From Bifidobacteriaceae bacterium UBA2724 (GTDB lineage Bacteria; Actinomycetota; Actinomycetes; Actinomycetales; Bifidobacteriaceae): 64,000 bases of DNA. The stretch is taken from NCBI GenBank assembly GCA_002353815.1, contig DEKK01000003.1:37464-101463 (forward strand), in the 5' to 3' direction. The notes below the pieces were generated by a model that saw only the letters and a program-made list of their open reading frames with translations, did not search any database and was not told the DNA's origin. Positions 1 to 8,646 of the stretch are shown here, piece after piece. The translations under genes and the position numbers were made by a program. The stretch's first letter is position 1, and each line of letters begins with the position of its first letter.

Positions 1-597
1 GGTTCCGGTCGTGTCGCCGTTCCGGGCGCTCAGGCTCCCAAGAGCGAATCCGCGACGCTCGCCAAGCCGAGGCTCAAGGGTGGTTCCGGCCGCGTGTCCG
101 TTCCGGGCGCCCAAGTCGTCGATGTGTTCTCCCAGACCGTCACGACCACGCCGGGCAAGGGTGGTTCCGGCCGCATCGCCGTCCCCGGCGCCCAGGTGGT
201 CGCGTACACCCACCAGCAGTGGCTCGTGTCTGGGCCGGCTTCCTCCGCGGCATCCCAGTCCGCTCTGGAATACGGCGAAGACGAGCGCTTCGTCCCCGGC
301 TCCTACCGGTCCGCTGCCCAGACGGCGGAACCCGCCCCGCAGCCTGCCGAACCGGCTCCCACCCCTGCGGCGCCGCTCCCGCAGAGCGTCACCACGGAAC
401 CCCAGCCCGACGGCAGCGTCGACGTGGTCGTGCCGATTCGCTCCGCGTCCGACCCGGGCGCCGGCACCGTGAGCGTGTCCCGCTCCCGGTCGCGCATCTA
501 CAACCCCGACGGCGACATCCTGCGTCCGACCGCCGAGCCCGCCATGAAGAAGGTCGGCGACGACCCCGTGCAGGCCGACAAGGCGAACCGCAAGTGA
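1..597 (+). CDS. C-terminal part of an unrecognised Pro/Ala-rich protein with GGSGR-VPGAQ repeats (5' end outside window)
   Basis: The frame is open from the first base to the TGA, so the start lies upstream of the window; an internal ATG at 94 is not a convincing start because the repeat pattern continues before it. A motif of the type GSGR(V/I)(A/S)VPGAQ occurs three times in the first 70 or so residues. It is followed by a Pro/Ala-rich stretch and a more ordered tail that begins near DGSVDVVVPIRS. I see no membrane segment or catalytic motif. I do not recognise the family, and the repeats suggest a flexible linker or scaffold. It ends 23 bases before the pseudouridine synthase start. Confidence 0.6.
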   Translation, partial: GSGRVAVPGAQAPKSESATLAKPRLKGGSGRVSVPGAQVVDVFSQTVTTTPGKGGSGRIAVPGAQVVAYTHQQWLVSGPASSAASQSALEYGEDERFVPGSYRSAAQTAEPAPQPAEPAPTPAAPLPQSVTTEPQPDGSVDVVVPIRSASDPGAGTVSVSRSRSRIYNPDGDILRPTAEPAMKKVGDDPVQADKANRK

Positions 598-620
598 CCG
601 CAGCCCATCACCGATGGGTG

Positions 621-1640
621 ATGAGCGAGCCTGACATTCCTTTCGATATCGGCATCCTTTACGAGGATGCCGATATCGTCGTTATTGACAAGCCCCACTT
701 CGTCCCCACCACCCCGCGCGGCATGTGGTACGCCCAGAGCGCACTCATCCGCCTGCGCGAGACGTACCACGACGATTCCATCATCCCGGCGCACCGCCTC
801 GACCGTGCCACGGCCGGGGTCGTCGTCTTCGTCCGCACCAGCGCCCTGCGCGGCGCGTTCCAGACGATGTTCCAGGAGCGCCGTGCCCGCAAGACGTACG
901 AATGCATCGCGCCGTGCCTGCCGGTCGGTGTGCGCGACGGTGGAGCGGTGCGAGGCGTACGCATGGCCGGCTCCGCGCCCGACCCCTCGACCGGCGAAGC
1001 GCCGCTTCGCGACATCGTCGCGCAGGCGCGGCGAACCCCATCCATATCCTGCATCCCCGGCGTCCTCCCCGGCCCGACGGGCACGGTGGCGCAGTGCGAC
1101 CCGCCGCAGGCTTTCCCGCTCGTCCGGCGCTCGCATATCACCAAGCTGCGCGGCGTGCTCCAGGCTTTCGAAGAGCCGGGTGTCGTCAACGCCGAGACCC
1201 GCATCGACCTGTCGCCCGACCAGACGGCCGTCGTGTGCGACGCCGCAGGGAATCCCCGCGGACGCGTCGCCCTCGCCCCGCTCGGACTGCGCGCATATAC
1301 GCTCACGCCGTCCACCGGCAAAACCCACCAGCTGCGCGTGCACATGAACGCGCTCGGCCTGCCCATGCTCGGCGACGACATGTATCCCCGTGTCATCGAC
1401 CGCCCGTACGACGATTTCGGCTCGCCTCTGCAGCTCGTCGCCCGAGAGCTGCGCTTCGCCGACCCGCGCGACGGCGCCGAACGCGTGTTCCGCAGCCGGA
1501 TTCCGCTGTCCGTGCCGTGCGGCGGCGGTCAGGCTATGCTGGTGAACTATCCAACGGGAGGTATGGAGGTATGCAGACATGATCGTCGCAGTGGACATTG
1601 GCAACACGAACATCGTCCTGGGCTTCATCGAGGGCGATGA
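621..1640 (+). CDS. RluA-family RNA pseudouridine synthase
   Basis: Predicted to isomerise uridine to pseudouridine in rRNA or tRNA. The RluA family signature HRLDRATAG is present, with the expected catalytic Asp at about residue 61. KTHQLRVH near residue 235 matches the conserved C-terminal block. The N-terminal ILYEDADIVVIDKP is also typical. ATG at 621 is chosen; the adjacent GTG at 618 is an equally placed alternative. The 339-residue product runs 62 bases into coaX, and its last 20 or so residues look unlike the family, so the tail is probably a recent extension. The RNA target cannot be deduced. Confidence 0.85.
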   Translation: MSEPDIPFDIGILYEDADIVVIDKPHFVPTTPRGMWYAQSALIRLRETYHDDSIIPAHRLDRATAGVVVFVRTSALRGAFQTMFQERRARKTYECIAPCLPVGVRDGGAVRGVRMAGSAPDPSTGEAPLRDIVAQARRTPSISCIPGVLPGPTGTVAQCDPPQAFPLVRRSHITKLRGVLQAFEEPGVVNAETRIDLSPDQTAVVCDAAGNPRGRVALAPLGLRAYTLTPSTGKTHQLRVHMNALGLPMLGDDMYPRVIDRPYDDFGSPLQLVARELRFADPRDGAERVFRSRIPLSVPCGGGQAMLVNYPTGGMEVCRHDRRSGHWQHEHRPGLHRGR

Positions 1641-2370
1641 CATCGTCGGCACATACCGCATCTCGACGAAATCGTCGCGCACCGGCGACGAATACGGTCT
1701 GCTGCTCGTCCAGTTCCTCGCCATGAGCGGGTTCAAGCCGAAGGACGTCGAAGGCGTCGTCATCTGCTCCGTCGTGCCGCAGGTCATGCACTCGTTCCGC
1801 GCCAGCATCGTGAACTTCCTCGGCATCAACCCCATGGTCGTGGGTCCGGGCATCAAAACGGGCGTGAACGTGCGCATCGACGACCCGAGGACCATGGGAT
1901 CGGATTGCATCGTCAACTGCGTCGGGGCGTACTACCTCTACGACGGCCCCAGCCTCGTCATCGACATGGGCACCGCGACCACGTTCAACTACATCGACGC
2001 GGACGCGAACATCCGCATGTGCGTCATCGCGCCGGGCATGCAAACGTCCGCTCATGCGCTGGCCGGCGACACGGCGCAGCTGCCCAACGTGGAGATCGCG
2101 CGCCCGGCGTGCGGGATCATGGCGACGAACACCGTGGCGTCCATCCAATCCGGGCTGTTCTACACGGCGCTCGGCGGGTTGGAGAAAACCGTCGAAGTCT
2201 GCCATGAGCAGATCGGCTCGCCGTTCACCGTCGTGGCGACGGGCGGCTTCTCGAATCTGTTCAAGGGCGAGACGGATGCCATCGACCATTTCGATCCGGC
2301 CCTCATCTTCAAGGGCATGAACCTGATCTACAAGCGCCAGAAGCAGCACCAGCAGCGCAGGCACGAATAG
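1579..2370 (+). CDS. coaX: Type III pantothenate kinase
   Basis: Catalyses ATP-dependent phosphorylation of pantothenate, the first step of coenzyme A synthesis, in the cytoplasm. The 263-residue protein has the ASKHA-fold phosphate-binding motif DIGNTN at residues 6-11, the GPGIKTGVN segment, and a second phosphate motif DMGTATTFN near residue 130, all diagnostic of CoaX rather than CoaA. The start ATG overlaps the end of the upstream pseudouridine synthase gene and has GGAG and GGAGG ahead of it. Length is normal for the family. Confidence 0.95.
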   Translation: MIVAVDIGNTNIVLGFIEGDDIVGTYRISTKSSRTGDEYGLLLVQFLAMSGFKPKDVEGVVICSVVPQVMHSFRASIVNFLGINPMVVGPGIKTGVNVRIDDPRTMGSDCIVNCVGAYYLYDGPSLVIDMGTATTFNYIDADANIRMCVIAPGMQTSAHALAGDTAQLPNVEIARPACGIMATNTVASIQSGLFYTALGGLEKTVEVCHEQIGSPFTVVATGGFSNLFKGETDAIDHFDPALIFKGMNLIYKRQKQHQQRRHE

Positions 2371-2372
2371 CG

Positions 2373-2411
2373 CGGGCATCCCGCGTGGCGTGAGATAGCG
2401 GGGGATGCCCG
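2373..2411 (+). terminator. Hairpin after coaX, possible terminator
   Basis: CGGGCATC...GATGCCCG plus CCGC/GCGG form an interrupted 12-bp stem three bases after the coaX stop. There is no T-run after it, so intrinsic termination is uncertain. Confidence 0.4.
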
Positions 2412-2473
2412 GGACGCCGGGATGCTCGCGGGATTCGGCGGGGATGTCAGGAACGTGGGCGGGAATCCGGCAC

Positions 2474-2509
2474 CGACGGCGGTTTGTGGATATGCACAAA
2501 TCGCCGTCG
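2474..2509. promoter_or_regulatory. 15-bp inverted repeat upstream of the peptide ABC operon (candidate operator)
   Basis: CGACGGCG and CGCCGTCG flank a G/T mismatch and the arms TTTGTG/CACAAA around a 6-base centre (GATATG). The palindrome covers the expected -35 region of the -10 box at 2522. It could be an operator for a dimeric repressor or an RNA hairpin if transcription starts upstream. No T-run follows, which argues against a terminator. Confidence 0.5.
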
Positions 2510-2521
2510 CGTTGAGGGGCG

Positions 2522-2527
2522 TATAGT
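2522..2527 (+). promoter_or_regulatory. Candidate -10 box (TATAGT) of the peptide ABC operon
   Basis: TATAGT is five of six to consensus and lies just downstream of the palindrome. No good -35 hexamer is visible at 17 bp. It would give a 5' leader of about 130 bases before the start at 2666. Confidence 0.4.
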
Positions 2528-2665
2528 GAGTGCCGTTCTGATGGTTGCGCGACGACGTCTGGGAAACAGTGCCGGAGTGAGACTGCACGGCAGCTCGCAC
2601 CGGTTTCCCGTAAGGACGCGGCGACGCATGAATCGGCGCGCTCTGCGCCGGGAACAGAGAGAAAA

Positions 2666-4453
2666 ATGAAGAAATCCGCTTCCGATAACTCACAGAAGCC
2701 CACGAAAGCCGCAGATCCCGCGAAGACGACCACCGATGCCATGGATGGCGCTGCTTCGCCGACAGACCAGACGGTCCAGGAAACCACCGACACCACCGCG
2801 CACACTTCCGCGCACACGGAGGGCGACGGGTCCTCCGCATCGGGTTCGCTGGACGACAGCCTCAACGCCAAGGCCAGGAAGGGCGCGGGCGCGTCCCAGG
2901 CGACGGCATCCGGCACGAGGGACCGCAGACCCCGCACATGGGTGTGGGCCCTCGCCGCCATCGTCGTGGTGCTGCTCGTCGCCGCGGTCGTCACCGTCGT
3001 GCATTCCCGCCATACGGTGGAACGCCCGGCGTCCGAAACCCTCTTCGCGGACGAGGCCGAGATCACCATCGGCATGGTGCTGTCGCCGACGAACCTCGAC
3101 ATCCGCACCCAGTCCGGCTCGACGCTCGATCAGCTGCTCATCGGAAACGTGTATGAATCGCTCACCTCGCGCGACGACAACAACGACGTGCAGCCCGGCC
3201 TCGCCAAGAGCTGGGATGTGTCGGACGACGGTACCGTCTACACCTTCCACTTGAACGACGGCATGACGTTCTCGAACGGCGATGCGCTTGACGCCGAGGA
3301 CGTGGCGTGGTCCATCAGCGAGCTTGAGAAGAACCAATACAAGGATTACGAAGAGATCGCCGGATACAAGTCCGTCGAGGCGGTCGATTCCACGACGGTC
3401 AGGCTCACGCTCGACGCCCCGTATTCTCAGCTCCTGTGGAACCTTTCCGGACGTGCCGGACTCGTGTTCGACAAGGACGCGGACTACGATGCCAAGACCC
3501 AGGCCGTCGGCTCCGGTCCGTACCTGCTCGACTCGTTCACGGCGAACGACTCCGCGGTGCTGGTGCAGAACAAGAACTACTGGGGCGCCAACAAGGCGCA
3601 GATCGGCACTGTGACCATCAAGTACTATGCCGACCAGAACGCCGCCATCAACGCCATCAAATCCGGTGGTATCCAGACGCTGTCGGGATACGACTACGAT
3701 GCCGTCAAATCGCTGGACGGCAATGGCTACACCGTGCAGGCCGGCGACGACACCGACAAGATGGTGCTGGCGTTCAACAACGCCAAGGCGCCGTTCACCG
3801 ACAAGCGCGTGCGCCAGGCGATCCGGTACGCGATCGACGAAGACAGCATCATCGCCTCGCGCGGCGGCGTGGACACCGCACTCGGCGGTCCGATCCCCGA
3901 CCTCGACCCGGGGTACGAAGATCTGACGGGCCTGTATCCGCATGACGTCGACAAGGCCAAGCAGCTGCTCGCCGAGGCGGGCTACACCGACAGCAACCCG
4001 CTGAAGATCACCCTGACCTACGCGACCATCTATTCCAGCAGCATCGGCGACCAGCTCGCCAGCCAGCTTGCCGAGGCGGGAATTGAACTCACGGTGAACC
4101 AGGTCGAGTTCAATACGTGGCTGTCCGATGTCTACACGAACCATGACTACGACCTGTCGCTCGTCGACCACAACGAAAGCCATGACTTCGCGCAGTGGAC
4201 CGACCCCAGCTACTACTACGGCTATGACAACAAGACGGTGCAGAAGGACTACGCCCAAGCGCTCGCATCCACCGACGACAGCGAGACGGAGAATCTGCTC
4301 GCCAAGGCCGCGCGCCAGGTGTCCGAGGACGCCGCCGCCGACTGGCTGTTCAATTTCCGTGTCGTGTCGGTGGTGAGCGACAAGGTGCAGGGGTTCCCGT
4401 TCGCCATGAACCAGACCTACCTGCCGCTGTGGAAGATCTCGCTGCTCAGATAG
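2666..4453 (+). CDS. Family 5 (peptide/nickel-type) ABC transporter substrate-binding protein, membrane-anchored
   Basis: First gene of a binding protein-permease-permease-ATPase-ATPase operon, so it should capture an oligopeptide-like ligand outside the cell. The binding domain begins near residue 125 (ITIGMVLSPTNLDI) and has typical SBP_bac_5 features: LAKSWDVSDDGTVYTFHLNDGMTFSNG, then VRQAIRYAIDEDSI. Unusually there is no lipobox. Instead a Thr/Ser-rich hydrophilic stretch of about 90 residues precedes one membrane helix (residues 91-112), giving N-in topology. The ATG follows a weak AGAGAG site; a start nearer the helix cannot be excluded but has no better site. Ligand unknown. Confidence 0.85.
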   Translation: MKKSASDNSQKPTKAADPAKTTTDAMDGAASPTDQTVQETTDTTAHTSAHTEGDGSSASGSLDDSLNAKARKGAGASQATASGTRDRRPRTWVWALAAIVVVLLVAAVVTVVHSRHTVERPASETLFADEAEITIGMVLSPTNLDIRTQSGSTLDQLLIGNVYESLTSRDDNNDVQPGLAKSWDVSDDGTVYTFHLNDGMTFSNGDALDAEDVAWSISELEKNQYKDYEEIAGYKSVEAVDSTTVRLTLDAPYSQLLWNLSGRAGLVFDKDADYDAKTQAVGSGPYLLDSFTANDSAVLVQNKNYWGANKAQIGTVTIKYYADQNAAINAIKSGGIQTLSGYDYDAVKSLDGNGYTVQAGDDTDKMVLAFNNAKAPFTDKRVRQAIRYAIDEDSIIASRGGVDTALGGPIPDLDPGYEDLTGLYPHDVDKAKQLLAEAGYTDSNPLKITLTYATIYSSSIGDQLASQLAEAGIELTVNQVEFNTWLSDVYTNHDYDLSLVDHNESHDFAQWTDPSYYYGYDNKTVQKDYAQALASTDDSETENLLAKAARQVSEDAAADWLFNFRVVSVVSDKVQGFPFAMNQTYLPLWKISLLR

Positions 4454-4525
4454 GCCGGCGCGCATGCCCCGCGCATGGCGCCGGGCATGCGAGGCCGACG
4501 GCTGTCGTTTGACGAAAGGAGCGGC

Positions 4526-5500
4526 ATGAGGTTCGTGCTCAAACGGATCGTGGCGTTCGCGGTCGCGCTGTTCGTGCAATCCATCGTGATCTTCGCCTGT
4601 CTGCGCATCCTGCCCGGCGACCTCGCGATGGTGATCGGCGGCACCACGTCCACGCCCGACCAAGTGGCGCGCATCCGCGGGCAACTGGGGCTCAACGACC
4701 CGTATCCGCTGCAATACCTGCGCTGGCTGGGCGGGGTGCTGCACGGCGACCTGGGCACGTCCCAGCTCACCGGGGTGTCGGTGGCATCCGAAATCGGCGA
4801 CCGCCTGCAGATCACGTTGCCCCTGGCGCTTCTGTCGCTCGCCGTCGCCCTGGCCATCGGCCTGCCGTTGGGTGTCCACGCGGTCACGTCACGCAGCGCG
4901 CGCGTGCGCCGGACGCTGCAGGTCGCGGCCATCGTGGCCGGCGCCATCCCCGCATTGTGGGGCGGCCTGCTGCTCGTCATGATGTTCGGACGCGGCGTTG
5001 GTCTCATCGGGGTGCTGCCGGCGCAGGGGTTCCCCGCGCGGGGATGGCATGCGTTCGGACGTGCGCTCGCGTCGCTGGCGCTGCCGGCGCTGTCGGTGGG
5101 CGTCATCACCGGCGCGGAATTCATGCGATACACCCGTTCGGCGCTCGTGGACGTCGCGAATTCGGATTGCATCGCTCAGGCCATGATGTGCGGCATGACG
5201 CGCGCACAGGCGATTCGCCGCGTGGGTCTGCGCATGGTGGCGCCCCAGATCGTCTCGGTCGCGGGGCTGACGTTCGCGGGCATGATGACCGGGGTCATCG
5301 TGGTCGAGAACCTCTTCGCCCTGCCCGGCCTCGCCACGCTGGTCATGACCGACCTGCGCAACCGCGATTTGCTCGCGGTGCAATCCGAATTGCTGCTGCT
5401 CACCACGTTTTTCTTGGTGATGGGACTGGTGGTCGACGTGCTGCACCATGCGCTCGACCCGCGTCTCAAGGATGCCTCGGAAGGAGGCGGCTATGCGTGA
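4526..5500 (+). CDS. Peptide-type ABC transporter permease, DppB-like
   Basis: Inner-membrane subunit with about six hydrophobic helices; it starts RFVLKRIVAFAVALFVQS, the usual DppB/OppB N terminus, and has the conserved LPGDLAMVIGG-like and LGLNDPYPLQYLRWL blocks. The C-terminal part contains the ATPase-contact loop and GVIVVENLFALPGLATLV. ATG at 4526 is preferred over an in-frame ATG at 4475 because GAAAGGAGC ends five bases before it and the encoded N terminus then matches the family. It overlaps the next gene by 8 bases, indicating coupled translation. Confidence 0.9.
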   Translation: MRFVLKRIVAFAVALFVQSIVIFACLRILPGDLAMVIGGTTSTPDQVARIRGQLGLNDPYPLQYLRWLGGVLHGDLGTSQLTGVSVASEIGDRLQITLPLALLSLAVALAIGLPLGVHAVTSRSARVRRTLQVAAIVAGAIPALWGGLLLVMMFGRGVGLIGVLPAQGFPARGWHAFGRALASLALPALSVGVITGAEFMRYTRSALVDVANSDCIAQAMMCGMTRAQAIRRVGLRMVAPQIVSVAGLTFAGMMTGVIVVENLFALPGLATLVMTDLRNRDLLAVQSELLLLTTFFLVMGLVVDVLHHALDPRLKDASEGGGYA

Positions 5501-6415
5501 GGGTGACAGGAAGCGTGGGGGCGGCGCCCCGCGCCGGAAAGGACGTGTCCTCGTGGTGCTGCGGTCCATGTGGCATCGCGCCGACGGGGCGTATGCGCTG
5601 GTCGTCATCGCGTTGTGGCTGCTCGTGAGCCTTGTGTCGGCCGTGTGGACGCCGCACCCGCTGATCGAATCCGACGGACGCAACGCGTGGGCGCGGCCGA
5701 GCGCCTCGTATCCGCTGGGAACCGACGGCGCCGGCCACGACCTGCTGAGCTGGCTCATGCGCGGCTCTCTCACCGAACTCGAAGTGGTGGCGCTCGTCGT
5801 GCTGTGCACGGCGGCGTGCGGTCTGCTGGGCGTCTGGGCGTCCATCGGATACAAAAGCGGGGCGGGACGCGGGTCGCGCACGTGGATGGTGTGCGTGGAC
5901 ACACTCATCGCCGTACCCACGGTGATCGTCGCCATGGTGGTGTCGGTGCCGCTCGGCGCGTCCATCGCCGTCATCGTGGTGGCGTGCGCATTCGCATATT
6001 CGCTGAGCATCGTGCGTGTCACGCGCCCCGTGGCGCAGCTCGCCGCCACGTCGCAGTATGTCGAGGCGGCGCGGTCCTACGGCGTAGGGGAGGCGCGCAT
6101 TTTCTTCACGCATATCGTTCCCGCCGTCGCGCCCACCATGGCGGTGCAGCTGAGCTTGTCGGCGGGCACCGCCATCCTCGCCGAATCGGGCCTGACATAT
6201 CTGGGCATCGGCATTCCTGCGGGCGTCCCCTCGTGGGGGCGCAGCCTGTCGGATTGCGCGAAGCTCATCACCGTCTATCCGCTGACCGTCATCTGGCCGG
6301 GAGTCATCATCACGGCCGTCGTCGTGGCGCTGAACCTGCTGGGCGACGCGTTACGCGACTGCGCCGACCCGGTGGTGAACGCCGATTTGCGTCGGACGAT
6401 GGAAGGAGGTTCGCG

Positions 6416-6419
<4 letters not shown>
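5493..6419 (+). CDS. Peptide-type ABC transporter permease, DppC-like
   Basis: Second membrane subunit of the importer. It has a basic N-terminal tail, a first helix near residue 30, then the family block YPLGTDGAGHDLLSWLMRGS and later ESGLTYLGIGIPAGVPSWG, both characteristic of DppC/OppC. The start lies inside the end of the preceding permease gene with AAGGAGGCGG in front; a further upstream in-frame ATG at 5448 lies deep in that gene and is unlikely. Its stop shares ATGA with the next gene. Product 308 residues. Confidence 0.9.
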
Positions 6420-7275
<856 letters not shown>

Positions 7276-7279
<4 letters not shown>

Positions 7280-8295
7280 CGGTGACGTATACGACTGACG
7301 GCGCCGAAACGACGGCGCCGAAGACGCTCGGAGCACAGGCTGCAACGGGGGCTCCTGCGTCGGAGACGCTCGAGGCGTCCGGGCGCTCGGAGACGTCGGG
7401 ATTCTCCGCTGCGCCGCTTCTGGAGGTGCACGACATCGTGAAGGAATATCGGTCGGCCCGCGCCGTGGACGGCGTGACTTTCGAGCTTCGTGCCGGGGAA
7501 TCTCTGGCGATCATCGGCGAATCCGGGTCTGGCAAGACCACGGCGACGCGCATCGCGCTGGGGCTGGCGTCGCCGGATTCGGGCGAGGTCTTCTACCGCG
7601 GACGCCGCGTGGACATGCACCGGCGCGGATTCGCCGGTCTGCGGCGGGGCGACTCCGCGCTGCGCGCCTTGCGCAGGGAATCCGGCATCGTGTTCCAGGA
7701 TCCATACGCCTCGCTCGACCCGCGGTGGCGGATACGGCGCAGCGTCGCCGAGCCGTTGCGAGCCCGTGGCGTTCCGTGGTGCGAGGCCGCCGAACGCGCC
7801 GATGCCGCGCTGTCGGCCGTCGGACTCGACGCCGACGAATACGGCGGGCGCTTCCCGCAGGATCTTTCGGGCGGGCAGGCACAGCGCGCGGCCATCGCTC
7901 GTGCGCTCGTGATACGGCCCCGTGTGCTGCTGGCGGACGAACCCATGAGCGCCATCGACGTGACGTCGCGCCTTCAGATCCTCGACACGCTGCGCGCCAT
8001 CCGCTCCGGCGGGCTGACCGCGCTGGCGCCGCGAGCGGAACACGGCCAGGCGCCGCAGGGGGCAGGCGGCCCCGATGCCGCAGTGGCCGGCCCCGCGGGG
8101 CAGGATGCGCCCATGGCGATGATCGTCGTGCTGCACGATCTGGGCATCGTGCGCCAGCTGGCCGATCGCGTGCTCGTCATGCACGAGGGACGCGTCGTGG
8201 AATCGGGGACGGTGGATCGCGTGCTCGGCCATCCGCGCGACCCCTACACGCTCCGTCTCATCGAAGCGGCCACGATGGATCCGGCCTCCGACTGA
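7276..8295 (+). CDS. Peptide-type ABC transporter ATPase, DppF-like
   Basis: Second ATPase of the importer, coupled to the previous gene by an ATGA overlap. Walker A is GESGSGKT (residues 81-88), Q-loop region FQDPYASLDPRW is the usual DppF/OppF form, signature is LSGGQAQRAAIARAL and Walker B LLADEPMSAID. Two oddities: an N-terminal low-complexity extension of about 45 residues, and an Ala/Gly/Pro-rich insert of roughly 35 residues between Walker B and the H-loop (VVLHDLGIV). No further gene follows, so the operon ends here. Confidence 0.9.
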
Positions 8296-8355
8296 CGCGC
8301 CGCGGTGCGAATCCGGGAATTCTTCCTGTGACGCGCCGTGGCGCGGCCTGTCGAT

Positions 8356-8383
8356 TTGCGCGATGCGAATCATGTGCTATAGT
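8356..8383 (+). promoter_or_regulatory. Extended -10 promoter of the cysteine leader / transsulfuration unit
   Basis: TGC-TATAGT forms an extended -10 (TG at 8375-8376, TATAGT at 8378-8383) with a weak TTGCGC -35 at 16 bp. A start 8 bases after the -10 would be the A of the leader-peptide ATG at 8391, so the mRNA is expected to be leaderless. Confidence 0.6.
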
Positions 8384-8390
8384 CGCAACT

Positions 8391-8423
8391 ATGAAGTTCA
8401 ATTTCTCGTGTTGTTGTCGCTAA
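8391..8423 (+). CDS. Poly-cysteine leader peptide MKFNFSCCCR (leaderless), predicted attenuator ORF
   Basis: A 10-codon ORF reads MKFNFSCCCR and ends TAA; three consecutive TGT codons sit immediately before the last codon. The ATG lies 8 bases after a TATAGT box and has no ribosome binding site, so it is expected to be translated as a leaderless mRNA. Directly downstream are competing hairpins and, 223 bases later, the cystathionine beta-synthase-like gene. Poly-cysteine leaderless ORFs that sense charged tRNA-Cys are established upstream of sulfur genes in mycobacteria. Transfer of that role here is inference from the layout, but codon content, position and target pathway all agree. Confidence 0.75.
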   Translation: MKFNFSCCCR

Positions 8424-8472
8424 CGACGCCAGCCAGTGGCTGTGCGTCGCTTGACGCATACCAGAATTGAAC
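8424..8472 (+). promoter_or_regulatory. Competing RNA helices after the cysteine leader (attenuator)
   Basis: Helix A pairs CGACGC (8424-8429) with GCGTCG (8444-8449), continued by CAGCCA/TGGCTG. Helix B pairs TGCGTC (8443-8448) with GACGCA (8453-8458) across a GCTT loop and excludes A. In addition GTTCAATT inside the leader ORF (8396-8403) is complementary to AATTGAAC at 8465-8472. A ribosome stalled on the Cys codons would cover the left side of these pairings. No clear intrinsic terminator follows, so control may act on translation or Rho rather than by a classic terminator. Confidence 0.55.
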
Positions 8473-8473
8473 G

Positions 8474-8636
8474 ATGTCTTTGCCTCCTGGGCTTCATCCA
8501 AATTTGGAAATGGAATTCTTAGCAAATTTGTGAAAGAAATCCATATGCGCGGCGACTCTCAGCCTTACACTCACGACAGTTGGACACTACGCCGGACGTT
8601 CGGCGGACCATGAATACGAATCGGAACAACAAGTAA
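8474..8636 (+). other. Chain of three mini-ORFs leading into cbs (possible translational coupling)
   Basis: After the attenuator come ATG frames of 19 (8474-8533), 22 (8545-8613) and 8 codons (8610-8636). The last two overlap by ATGA, and the final TAA lies inside AAGTAAGG, the only ribosome-binding-like sequence 8 bases before the cbs start. This could hand terminating ribosomes to cbs. Such frames also arise by chance; I see no sequence resembling known peptides. Confidence 0.25.
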
Positions 8637-8646
8637 GGCACACATC

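Noticed and set aside
1534..3108. 524-codon minus-strand frame opposite coaX
   Set aside because: Overlaps coaX and spans an intergenic hairpin; no coding signature.
2690..4879. 729-codon minus-strand frame opposite the peptide-binding protein
   Set aside because: Shadow of the operon genes, with no promoter or family match.
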